From an uncultured Anaeromyxobacter sp. (GTDB lineage: Bacteria > Myxococcota > Myxococcia > Myxococcales > Anaeromyxobacteraceae), in contig CAIQRS010000062.1 of assembly GCA_903874275.1 (NCBI GenBank), forward strand, positions 1 to 63,995: DNA of 63,995 bases, given 5' to 3'. The notes below the pieces were generated by a model. The model was not told where the DNA came from and made no database searches. It was given only the letters and a program-made list of their open reading frames with translations. This document shows positions 33,527-40,930 of the stretch, in pieces (the stretch's first letter is position 1; the number at the start of each line of letters is the position of its first letter). A program made the translations under genes and the position numbers.

Positions 33527-34636
33527 ATGGCACGACGGCTTCGAGTGGCGCAGCTCATCCAGTACTTCGGCATCGGCGGCATCGAGCGGATGGTCGAAGG
33601 GCTCGTCCCGGCCTTCGACGCCCGCGGCGTGGACACCGTGGTCGCGGCCTACCGCGGCGACGGCCCGGTGCGCGAGGCGCTCGAGGCCAGGGGCGCCCCC
33701 GCCGTGCTCCTCCCCGGCCGGTCCGGGCTCGACCCCCTCCTCCCCTTCCGCCTGGCCCGTTGGATCCGCACATCCGGCGCGGATGTGCTCCACACGCACC
33801 ACCTCGGCCCCTTCATCTACGGCGCGGCCGCGGCCCGCCAGGCCGGCGTGCCCCACGTCCACACCGAGCACTCCCACGAGATCTACGACGCCCCCCGCAG
33901 GCTGGCGCTGGGCAAGCGCATGGACGGACTGGCCACCGTGGTGGCCGTATCGGAGGAGATCGCCGCCTGGAGGGAGTCGGCCATGGGGCAGCGCTGCATC
34001 GTGATCCCGAACGGGGTCCCGGTTCCCCCCACGCCCACGCCCGAGGTCCGCGCCCAGGCCCGGCGGCTGCTCGGGGTGGCGGAAGGGGACGTCGTGGTCG
34101 GCTGCGTGGCCCGGCTCGCCCCCGAGAAGGACCACGCGACCCTCGTCCGGGCCATCCACACCGCCCTCCCGGCCGCGCCGGCCCTGCGCCTCGTCCTCGT
34201 CGGCGACGGACCCGAGCGGGCCGCGCTCGCGTCGCTTGCCTCTGAACTCGGAGTGACCGATCGGGTCCTCTTCCTGGGCGCCCGGTCCGACGTGGCGGCG
34301 CTCCTGCCGGGCCTCGACCTCTTCACGCTCTCGAGCCGCCGCGAGGGGCTTCCCCTCTCCCTGCTGGAGGCCCTGGCCTCCGGGGTCCCGGCGGTGACCA
34401 CCGCGGTGGGCGAGATGCCGCGCGTCCTCGCCGGTGGCGCCGGGCGCACCGTTCCCTCCGGGAGCGTCGCCGACCTGGCCGCGGTCCTGGCCGGGGCGGC
34501 CCTGGACCCGGACTGGCGGCGCGTGGCCGGGAACACCGGTCGTGAACTGGTCCGCACCCGCTACTCGATGGATGCCATGGCCGACGCCTACGTCCACTCC
34601 TACAGGGCCGCGCTGCACCGCCGGAGGGCGGCATGA
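33527..34636 (+). CDS. Glycosyltransferase family 4
   Basis: 369-residue GT-B enzyme. YFGIGGIERMVEGLVPAF is the acceptor loop, HTEHSHEIYD lies in the N-terminal domain, VARLAPEKDHATLVRAIH opens the donor domain and SSRREGLPLSLLEALASGVPAVTTAVGEMP carries the E-X7-E motif. The start was set at 33527 from the AAGGGAGAG ribosome site and the beginning of homology. First gene of the plus-strand EPS operon; its stop overlaps the next start (ATGA at 34633-34636). Confidence 0.9.
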   Translation: MARRLRVAQLIQYFGIGGIERMVEGLVPAFDARGVDTVVAAYRGDGPVREALEARGAPAVLLPGRSGLDPLLPFRLARWIRTSGADVLHTHHLGPFIYGAAAARQAGVPHVHTEHSHEIYDAPRRLALGKRMDGLATVVAVSEEIAAWRESAMGQRCIVIPNGVPVPPTPTPEVRAQARRLLGVAEGDVVVGCVARLAPEKDHATLVRAIHTALPAAPALRLVLVGDGPERAALASLASELGVTDRVLFLGARSDVAALLPGLDLFTLSSRREGLPLSLLEALASGVPAVTTAVGEMPRVLAGGAGRTVPSGSVADLAAVLAGAALDPDWRRVAGNTGRELVRTRYSMDAMADAYVHSYRAALHRRRAA

Positions 34637-35760
34637 CCTGCCTCGTGTTCGGCGACGACTGGGGACGCCACCCCTCGACCACCCAGCACCTGGCCCGGCA
34701 GCTCGGCGAGCAGTCGCGGGTGGTCTGGATCGACTCGATCGCCATGCGCTCCCCGAAGCTCACCGCCGCCGACGCCCGGCGGGTGTGGGGAAAGCTGCGG
34801 GGCGGGCGCCCGGCCGTCGGGTCGGCGCCGGATCCCGCCTGGCTTGTCCGTCCCCGCCCGAGGGTCCTCCCCTGGCACCTCTCCCCCGCCGTGGCCTCCC
34901 TGAACCGCGCGGCCATCACCCGCTCCGTGACCGAGGCACTCCGGGGCGAGCTCCCGGTCGTTCTGGCGGCGAACCCGGTCGCCGCCTTCTACCTGGAGGG
35001 CATCCCGCGCGAGGCGCTCGTCTACCTCCGGCTCGACGACTACGCCGAGCTCCCCGGGGTGGACCCGGACCTGGCCCGGGCCGCCGAGGCCCGCATGCTC
35101 CGGATGGCCGACGTGGTGGCCGCGACGGCGCGGCGCCTGCTTCCTCCCGGCGTGCCGGGGCTCTACCTCCCCCAGGGAGTGGACACGGCGCACTTCGGCC
35201 AGGTGTCGCTCGTCCCGCCACCGGGCAAGGTGCTGGGGTTCTTCGGCCTTCTCGCCCCCTGGATCGACCTCGCGCTCGTCGCGGCGGTGGCCCGGGCCGC
35301 CCCGGACTGGACGCTCGAGTTCGTGGGGCGCTCCGACGTGGACACCGCGGCGCTCCGGGCCCTCCCCAACGTCCGGATCCTCCCCGCCGTCCCCTACTCC
35401 GAGCTCCCCTCGGTCATGCGCCACTGGCGCGCCGCCTGGGCTCCGTTCGCCATGAACGAGCTCACCGCCGCGGTGAACCCGCTCAAGATCCGCGAGTACC
35501 TGGCGGCCGGTCTCCCCTCCTTCTGCACCCCGCTCCCGGAGGTCCGGGAGATCGACGGCGTCCGCCTGGGGCGGACCGCCGACGACGTGACCACCTGGCT
35601 CCGGGAGGAGGCAGCCGTCGATGCCCCGGCACGGCGGGCCGCCCGCCGCCGCGGCGTCGCCGGAGACTCCTGGACCGCCCGCGCCGCCGAGCTCGAACGA
35701 TGCATCCGCGCCATTCCCGGGCACGCCCTTCCCGCCACCGCACTGGAGAACCGACGATGA
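34633..35760 (+). CDS. Glycosyltransferase (GT1/GT4-like GT-B fold)
   Basis: 375 residues. LVFGDDWGRHPSTTQHLARQL starts the N-terminal domain. LRLDDYAELPGVD, LPQGVDTAHFG, GFFGLLAPWIDLALV and VNPLKIREYLAAGLPSFCTPLPEV are motifs seen in EPS transferases of the TuaH/GumK-like kind. The C-terminal EX7E is replaced by a KIREYLAAG motif. It overlaps both neighbours by 4 bp. Acceptor and donor are unknown. Confidence 0.8.
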   Translation: MTCLVFGDDWGRHPSTTQHLARQLGEQSRVVWIDSIAMRSPKLTAADARRVWGKLRGGRPAVGSAPDPAWLVRPRPRVLPWHLSPAVASLNRAAITRSVTEALRGELPVVLAANPVAAFYLEGIPREALVYLRLDDYAELPGVDPDLARAAEARMLRMADVVAATARRLLPPGVPGLYLPQGVDTAHFGQVSLVPPPGKVLGFFGLLAPWIDLALVAAVARAAPDWTLEFVGRSDVDTAALRALPNVRILPAVPYSELPSVMRHWRAAWAPFAMNELTAAVNPLKIREYLAAGLPSFCTPLPEVREIDGVRLGRTADDVTTWLREEAAVDAPARRAARRRGVAGDSWTARAAELERCIRAIPGHALPATALENRR

Positions 35761-37550
35761 GCGAGCTTTCCCTCTGGATCCTCTTCGCCGCGCTCTGCGG
35801 GCTGGCCCTCTTCCCGTACGCGGGCTACCCGCTCGCGGTCCTGCTCTTCCCGCGGCGCAGCCCCAGATCTGGCCCGCCCGTGGAGGGCGACATCAGCGTG
35901 GTCATCCCGGCCCGAAACGAGGCGGCCACCCTGGCCGCGAAGCTGGACGCCACCCTGGCCCTCGAGCCCCGCGCCCGCATCCGCGAGGTGCTGGTCGGCT
36001 CCGATGGCTCGACCGACGCCACCGCATCGATCGTACTGGCGGCCGGCTCCCGGGACCCGCGCGTTCGCCTCGTGGACCGGGGCGCCCGCCGCGGCAAGGC
36101 CGCCGTGATCACCGACCTGGCCCGGCAGGCCGGGGGCGAGTTCGTCCTCTTCACCGACGCCGGCGCCACCGTGGCTCCCGATGTGATCCCGGCGCTGCTC
36201 GAGGCCATGCGCGACCCCGAGGTCGCCGTCGCCGTTCCCCGCTACGAGACCCGCGGGCAGGAGGGGGGCGAGGGGGCGTACTGGCGCATGATGACCGCGC
36301 TCAAGAGGGCGGAGTCCGACCGGGGGCTGGTGGTCGGGGCCCACGGGGCCTGCTACCTGGCGCGGCGCTCCGCCGTCCCGCCGCTCCCGAGCGGAACCGT
36401 GAACGACGACCTCCTTCTGCCGGCGATGATCCGCGCCGATGGCGGGCGGGTGGTCTACGTGCACGAGGTCGCCTCCTCCGAGGGCGCCACGTCCGGACCG
36501 GACGCCGTCTGGGGGCGCCTGGCGCGGATCTCGCGCGGCAACTGGCAGCTCTTCTCCCGCCACACCGAGCTCCTCTCCCCGCTCCGCCCCCGGCTCGCCT
36601 TCCCGCTCGTCGCCACCAAGCTCCTTCGAATCCTCGGCCCCTGGCTCCTCGTCGCCGCGCTCGTCACCGCAGTGGTGGGGGCGACGCGGTACCCGTCCTT
36701 CCAGGCCATCCTCGCCACCGGGCTCGTGGTCCTGGCGGCCGCTGGCCTGGCCCTCTGGCGGCAGCTCGACGGCCGCGTCGTGCGCGGCCCGCTCGGCCTG
36801 CTCGGCTACGGCCTCCTGGGTCAGGCGGCCACCGCCGCCGGGGCCTGGCAGGCGCTCCGGGGAGGCCACGGCGCGGGCTGGGAGTCCGTAGACGGCGAGG
36901 CGGAAGGCGACGTCCCGCCCCCGCTGCCGCTCAGCGTCCGGGGCGCCAAGAGGACCTTCGACGTCCTGGGCTCGGCCCTGCTCCTGCTCGTGACCTGGCC
37001 CTTCATGCTCGCCTCCGCGCTCGCGGTGAAGCTCACCTCGCCCGGCCCGGCCATCTTCAGGCAGGAGCGGGTCCGGCACGACGCGCGCGGCCGCCCCATC
37101 TCCTTCCAGATGTACAAGTTCCGCAGCATGTGGGTGGACGCCGAGGCCCGCAGCGGCCCGGTCTGGGCCACCGTGGCCGACCCGCGCATCACTCCGGTGG
37201 GGCGCTTCCTGCGCAAGGCCCGGCTCGACGAGCTGCCCCAGCTCTGGAACGTCTTCCGCGGCGACATGACGCTGGTCGGTCCCCGCCCCGAGCGCCCCTC
37301 CTTCGTGAAGCAGCTCTCCGACATGATCCCCGGCTACACGGACCGGGTGGCCCGCTGCAAGCCGGGCGTCACCGGCTGGGCCCAGATTCACTGCGAGTAT
37401 GATACCTCGATCGACAGCGTCCGCACCAAGGTGCTCTACGACCTGGCCTACGTGGCCCACCTCTACGACCTGCGCAGCTACCTTGGCATGGAGGTCAACG
37501 TGGCCCTGCGAACCGTGATGGTGATGGTGAAGGGCAAGGGCGCGCACTGA
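35757..37550 (+). CDS. Fusion: GT2 glycosyltransferase + priming phosphoglycosyl transferase
   Basis: 597 residues in two modules. Residues 1-370: a membrane helix (5-30), a GT2 domain (ISVVIPARNEAATL, VGSDGSTDAT, FTDAGA, NDDLLLP and RGNWQLF) and two to three membrane segments (280-365). Residues 393-597: a bacterial sugar transferase (PF02397) with the re-entrant helix, YKFRSM, catalytic pair Asp491-Glu492 (ARLDELPQ) and LVGPRPERP. The second module would place the first sugar phosphate on undecaprenyl phosphate, and the first would add the next sugar. Start chosen by the ATGA overlap at 35757. Confidence 0.9.
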   Translation: MSELSLWILFAALCGLALFPYAGYPLAVLLFPRRSPRSGPPVEGDISVVIPARNEAATLAAKLDATLALEPRARIREVLVGSDGSTDATASIVLAAGSRDPRVRLVDRGARRGKAAVITDLARQAGGEFVLFTDAGATVAPDVIPALLEAMRDPEVAVAVPRYETRGQEGGEGAYWRMMTALKRAESDRGLVVGAHGACYLARRSAVPPLPSGTVNDDLLLPAMIRADGGRVVYVHEVASSEGATSGPDAVWGRLARISRGNWQLFSRHTELLSPLRPRLAFPLVATKLLRILGPWLLVAALVTAVVGATRYPSFQAILATGLVVLAAAGLALWRQLDGRVVRGPLGLLGYGLLGQAATAAGAWQALRGGHGAGWESVDGEAEGDVPPPLPLSVRGAKRTFDVLGSALLLLVTWPFMLASALAVKLTSPGPAIFRQERVRHDARGRPISFQMYKFRSMWVDAEARSGPVWATVADPRITPVGRFLRKARLDELPQLWNVFRGDMTLVGPRPERPSFVKQLSDMIPGYTDRVARCKPGVTGWAQIHCEYDTSIDSVRTKVLYDLAYVAHLYDLRSYLGMEVNVALRTVMVMVKGKGAH

Positions 37551-37552
37551 CC

Positions 37553-39358
37553 ATGTGGGCCGTGGTCCTCGCCGCGCTGCTGCTCGCCCAGGGCCCGGCC
37601 GCTCCGGCCGCCCCGCCCCCTCCGCCCGATCCCCTCGCCGCGGAGTTCGAGCCGCGCATCGACACCAATCCGGCTCACTACCCCTCGTCCGTCTGGGTGA
37701 CCGGGAGCATGGCCAAGGTCCGGCGCACCGACCCGCCCGGGCCGGTCCACTGGGCGTTCCTCTCGGCGGCCCGCAACGAGGTCGAGAGCTTCCAGGTCCA
37801 CGTTCACGCCCCGACCAGCCTCGCGGACGTGACCGTGGAGCCGTCCGACCTGGTCGATGCCCGGACCGGCGCGCGCATCCACGCCGCCACGCACGTCTCG
37901 GTCTCGCGGGAGCTCTACCAGCGCGTCCCCCCGGGACAGCGAAGCGACGCCAACGGCCTGGCCGGCGACATCCCGGACGCGCTCGTCCCGGCCCGGGACC
38001 GGTACTGGGGCGAGGTCCGCAACGCCTTCCCCGCCGAGGTCCGGGCCGCCGAGAACCTCTCGGCATGGATCGACGTGCACGTCCCCCTGGGCATCCCCTC
38101 CGGCTGGTACGTCGGCGACGTCGCGGTGCGGTCCGGCGACAGGCTGCTCGCCACCATCCCGGTGCGGCTCAAGGTCTGGAACGTGGACCTGCCATCGACC
38201 GCGTCGCTCCACTCCCACTTCGCCATGAGCTGGAACGGCGCCTGCGTGCAGGAGTTCGGCAGCTACGAGCGCTGCGGGGCCGCCACGCCGTCGGGCAAGC
38301 CGGACGCCGGCGTGGAGCAGTTCCACGTCCTCTACTCCACCTTCGGCCTCGACCGGCGCGTCTCCATCGCCAACGTGGTCTACGGCCCGCACCGGGGGAA
38401 CGACTGGTCCCGGTTCGACGCCCTCTACGGGCCGCTCCTCGAGGGGGGAGCGGAGACCCGCTTCCCGGGCGCGCGGCTCACCCGCATCACCTACGCGGGG
38501 GGGGGCGACGACACCCAGGTCATGTCCCGATGGGTGAACCACTTCCGGAAGCGCGGCTGGCTGGACAGGCTGGTCTTCTACCGCTGCGACGAGCCCGGGA
38601 ACGGCACCTGCACCTTCGCCGACGCCCGCGCCGAGGGCGATCGGGTCCACTCGGTCTCCCCCGACTTCCGCACCCTCCTCACCACCGACATCGAGCACCT
38701 CACCACCCACGGCCTGCTCGACTCGGTGGACGTCGCCGTCCCGGTCCTCGACCGCATGCAGCCCCACGGCAAGGAGAGCCGCCGCCCCCTCTACGACGCC
38801 TTCCTCTCCCGGTCGCCGAGGAAGCAGCTCTTCTGGTACCAGTCCTGCGACCAGCACGAGAGCTGCGCGAACGGGCGCATGGGCCCGGCCCAGGCCACCT
38901 GGCCGAGCTACATGGTGGACGCCTCCCCCATGCGGAACAGGGTCTTCCAGTGGATGGCCTTCCTGGAGCGCGTCCAGGGGGAGCTCTACTACGCGGTGGA
39001 TTACTGCTTCAACCGGGAGTGCGGCCCTGCCGGGTCGGCGTCGCGCGACCCGTTCCGCTCCGTCTACGCCTTCGGTGGCCACGGGGACGGCACCCTCCTC
39101 TACCCCGGCAACACCCGCACCATCGGGGGCAAGCACCACGTCCCGCTCTCCTCCATCCGGCTCGAGCTCATCCGCGAGGGCATGGAGGACTACGAGCTCC
39201 TCCACCTGCTCGAGGCCCAGGGAGAGGGCGACTTCGCCCGGGCCAAGGCTGCCTCCTTCATCCGCCGCGCCGACGAGTTCGCCTCCGACCCGGCCCGGCT
39301 CCTCACGGTCCGGGAGGCGCTGGGCGACCGACTCCACGCCCGCTCGCTCCGGCGCTGA
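37553..39358 (+). CDS. Exported DUF4091/GH123-like glycoside hydrolase
   Basis: 601 residues, 2 bp after the priming-transferase gene. It has a signal peptide (MWAVVLAALLLAQGPAAPA) and a Pro-rich linker. The N-terminal beta-sandwich (45-210) is followed by a barrel with an adjacent Asp346-Glu347 pair in FYRCDEPGNG, as in the substrate-assisted GH123 beta-N-acetylgalactosaminidases, and the DUF4091 end motif SIRLELIREGMEDYELLHLL. It may trim or degrade the polymer in the periplasm. A GalNAc-active enzyme would suit the WbpP-like epimerase of this locus. Catalysis is inferred. Confidence 0.8.
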   Translation: MWAVVLAALLLAQGPAAPAAPPPPPDPLAAEFEPRIDTNPAHYPSSVWVTGSMAKVRRTDPPGPVHWAFLSAARNEVESFQVHVHAPTSLADVTVEPSDLVDARTGARIHAATHVSVSRELYQRVPPGQRSDANGLAGDIPDALVPARDRYWGEVRNAFPAEVRAAENLSAWIDVHVPLGIPSGWYVGDVAVRSGDRLLATIPVRLKVWNVDLPSTASLHSHFAMSWNGACVQEFGSYERCGAATPSGKPDAGVEQFHVLYSTFGLDRRVSIANVVYGPHRGNDWSRFDALYGPLLEGGAETRFPGARLTRITYAGGGDDTQVMSRWVNHFRKRGWLDRLVFYRCDEPGNGTCTFADARAEGDRVHSVSPDFRTLLTTDIEHLTTHGLLDSVDVAVPVLDRMQPHGKESRRPLYDAFLSRSPRKQLFWYQSCDQHESCANGRMGPAQATWPSYMVDASPMRNRVFQWMAFLERVQGELYYAVDYCFNRECGPAGSASRDPFRSVYAFGGHGDGTLLYPGNTRTIGGKHHVPLSSIRLELIREGMEDYELLHLLEAQGEGDFARAKAASFIRRADEFASDPARLLTVREALGDRLHARSLRR

Positions 39359-39552
39359 TCGCCCTGGTGGGTGAGCCGATCCGGTCCGTTTCGACCCTCA
39401 TGGATCCGCCACCCGTGGGTGGATGTGGGATGAGCGTGGCTCGGCCTAAAGAAATTCTCAGGAAGTACCGGTCGCTCCGGTGACGGTCTCCTCCGCGTGC
39501 CAGGAACCGGCGATGGCCCGGCCCGTGCTCTTCCTTTGCGCCGAGGGCAAAC
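39359..39552. promoter_or_regulatory. Intergenic region with candidate sigma-54 promoter for the receiver gene
   Basis: A short perfect dyad CCACCC-GT-GGGTGG lies near 39410 with no U-run. At 39514-39529, TGGCCCGGCCCGTGCT matches sigma-54 spacing (GG-N10-GC, two mismatches). The predicted start near 39540 leaves a 13-nt leader that includes a GAGG ribosome site before the ATG at 39553. Confidence 0.45.
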
Positions 39553-40029
39553 ATGACCGCCACCGCCTCCCCCGTCGCCGCCACGCAGGAATGCCAGACC
39601 GCCGCCGCACATCCCCGGACCGAGGCGGCGGAGTCCTGGCCCACGGTGTTCGTGGTGGACGACGACGAGTGCCTCCGCTCCCTCGTGGGCGACTGGGTGG
39701 ATGACGCCGGCTTCCGCGCGGTCCGCCTCGACGGCGGGGAGGCCTGCCTGGCCCTCCTGGCCCTGGAGCGACCCGTCGCCGTCATCCTGGACCTGCACAT
39801 GTCGGGGCTCTCCGGTGTGGAGACCCTCGACTTCATCCGGATCGTGGACCTCGACGTCCCCGTGATCGCGATGACCGGCGAGTGCGATCCCGCCATCGCC
39901 CTCGACATGGTGGACCGCGGCGCCGACGAGTTCCTGATCAAGCCCGTCAGCCGGACCCGCCTGGTCCGATCGCTCCTCGCGAACGTGGTCCCGGGCCGGC
40001 TCCCGAGCCGGGTCCCGGAACCCGCCTGA
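39553..40029 (+). CDS. Stand-alone receiver-domain response regulator
   Basis: 158 residues: a 30-residue Ala/Thr-rich lead, then one receiver domain (VFVVDDDECLRSLVGDWVDDAGFRAV, phospho-Asp in VILDLHMSGLSG, MTGE, FLIKPVS). The domain is strikingly close to the receiver of the NtrC-type protein at 21269 (shared VFVVDDD, GxWVxxAGFR, GGEACLA/SGEACLA), so the two are probably duplicates. There is no output domain. It could compete for, or pass on, phosphate in the EPS control circuit. Confidence 0.85.
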   Translation: MTATASPVAATQECQTAAAHPRTEAAESWPTVFVVDDDECLRSLVGDWVDDAGFRAVRLDGGEACLALLALERPVAVILDLHMSGLSGVETLDFIRIVDLDVPVIAMTGECDPAIALDMVDRGADEFLIKPVSRTRLVRSLLANVVPGRLPSRVPEPA

Positions 40030-40085
40030 ATCGGGCGCTCCGCCCCAAATCGGAGCAAGACTTGTGTCCCCCGGCCCCCGTACGC

Positions 40086-40101
40086 TGGCGCACGACGTGC
40101 A
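40086..40101 (+). promoter_or_regulatory. Candidate sigma-54 promoter for the solute-binding protein/kinase pair
   Basis: TGGCGCACGACGTGCA, GG-N10-GC with three mismatches. Predicted start near 40112, giving an 18-nt leader with ribosome site AAAGGGA before the ATG at 40130. Unlike the other sites in this locus, the leader geometry is ordinary. Confidence 0.5.
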
Positions 40102-40129
40102 TCTCCCTTCCGGCCGAAAGGGAATTCAC

Positions 40130-40930
40130 ATGCCACCCATCCGCATCCTCCTCGTCGCCCTGCTCCTCGCGGGCGGATCCGCCACTGCCAGGGACCCCGC
40201 GCCAACCGGTCGCCTCGCGCGGATCCAGGCCGCGGGAGTCCTCAAGGTCTGCATCTGGCCCGACTACCACTCGATCACGTTCCGCAATCCAAAGTCGGGT
40301 GAGTTGTCCGGGATCGACGCCACGCTCTCGGCGGCCTTCGCGAAGGACCTGGGCGTGAAGACAGCCTACGTGGACTCGAGCTTCCCGACCTTCATCGGCG
40401 ACCTCCTGGGCGACCGCTGCGACATCGCCATGTTCGGCGTCGGCATGCTCCCCGAGCGGGCCGCCAAGGTGCGCTTCTCCCAGCCCTACCTCCGATCGGA
40501 CATCTACGCGGTCACCACGAAGACCCATCCCGCCATCAAGTCCTGGGACGACATCGACAGGCCCGGACGGGTGGTGGCCGTGCAGGCCGGGACCTTCATG
40601 GAGCCGGTCATGCGCGCCTGGCTCAAGGAGGCCACGATGCTCTCGGTGCGCCCTCCCGACACCCGCGAACGGGAGGTCCAGTCCGGACGGGCCGACGTCT
40701 TCATGACCGACTACCCGTACAGCCGGCGCGTCCTCGACAACGCCGACTGGGCCCGCGTCATGCCCCCGGAGAAGCCCATCTTCCCGCTCTCCTACGCCTA
40801 CGCGGTGGCCCCCGGAGACGACGCCTGGCTTGCCCGGGTGGACCAGTTCGTCGCCGACGTGAAGCGGGACGGCCGCCTGCTGGCGGCTGCCCGGGCCAGC
40901 AAGCTCGAGCCCATCGTCCTGACCCAGTGA
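40130..40930 (+). CDS. Periplasmic family 3 solute-binding protein
   Basis: 266 residues. The start at 40130 gives a signal peptide (MPPIRILLVALLLAGGSATARD). LARIQAAGVLKVCIWPDYHSITFRNPKSGELSGIDATLSAAFAKDLG is the classic SBP_bac_3 opening; RCDIAMFGVGMLPERAAKVRFSQPYLRSDIYAV and GRVVAVQAGTFMEPVMRAWL continue it. No ABC transporter gene is nearby. Its stop overlaps the start of a membrane hybrid kinase (GTGA), so it more likely acts as a ligand sensor for the kinase than in uptake. Amino acids are the usual ligands. Confidence 0.88.
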   Translation: MPPIRILLVALLLAGGSATARDPAPTGRLARIQAAGVLKVCIWPDYHSITFRNPKSGELSGIDATLSAAFAKDLGVKTAYVDSSFPTFIGDLLGDRCDIAMFGVGMLPERAAKVRFSQPYLRSDIYAVTTKTHPAIKSWDDIDRPGRVVAVQAGTFMEPVMRAWLKEATMLSVRPPDTREREVQSGRADVFMTDYPYSRRVLDNADWARVMPPEKPIFPLSYAYAVAPGDDAWLARVDQFVADVKRDGRLLAAARASKLEPIVLTQ

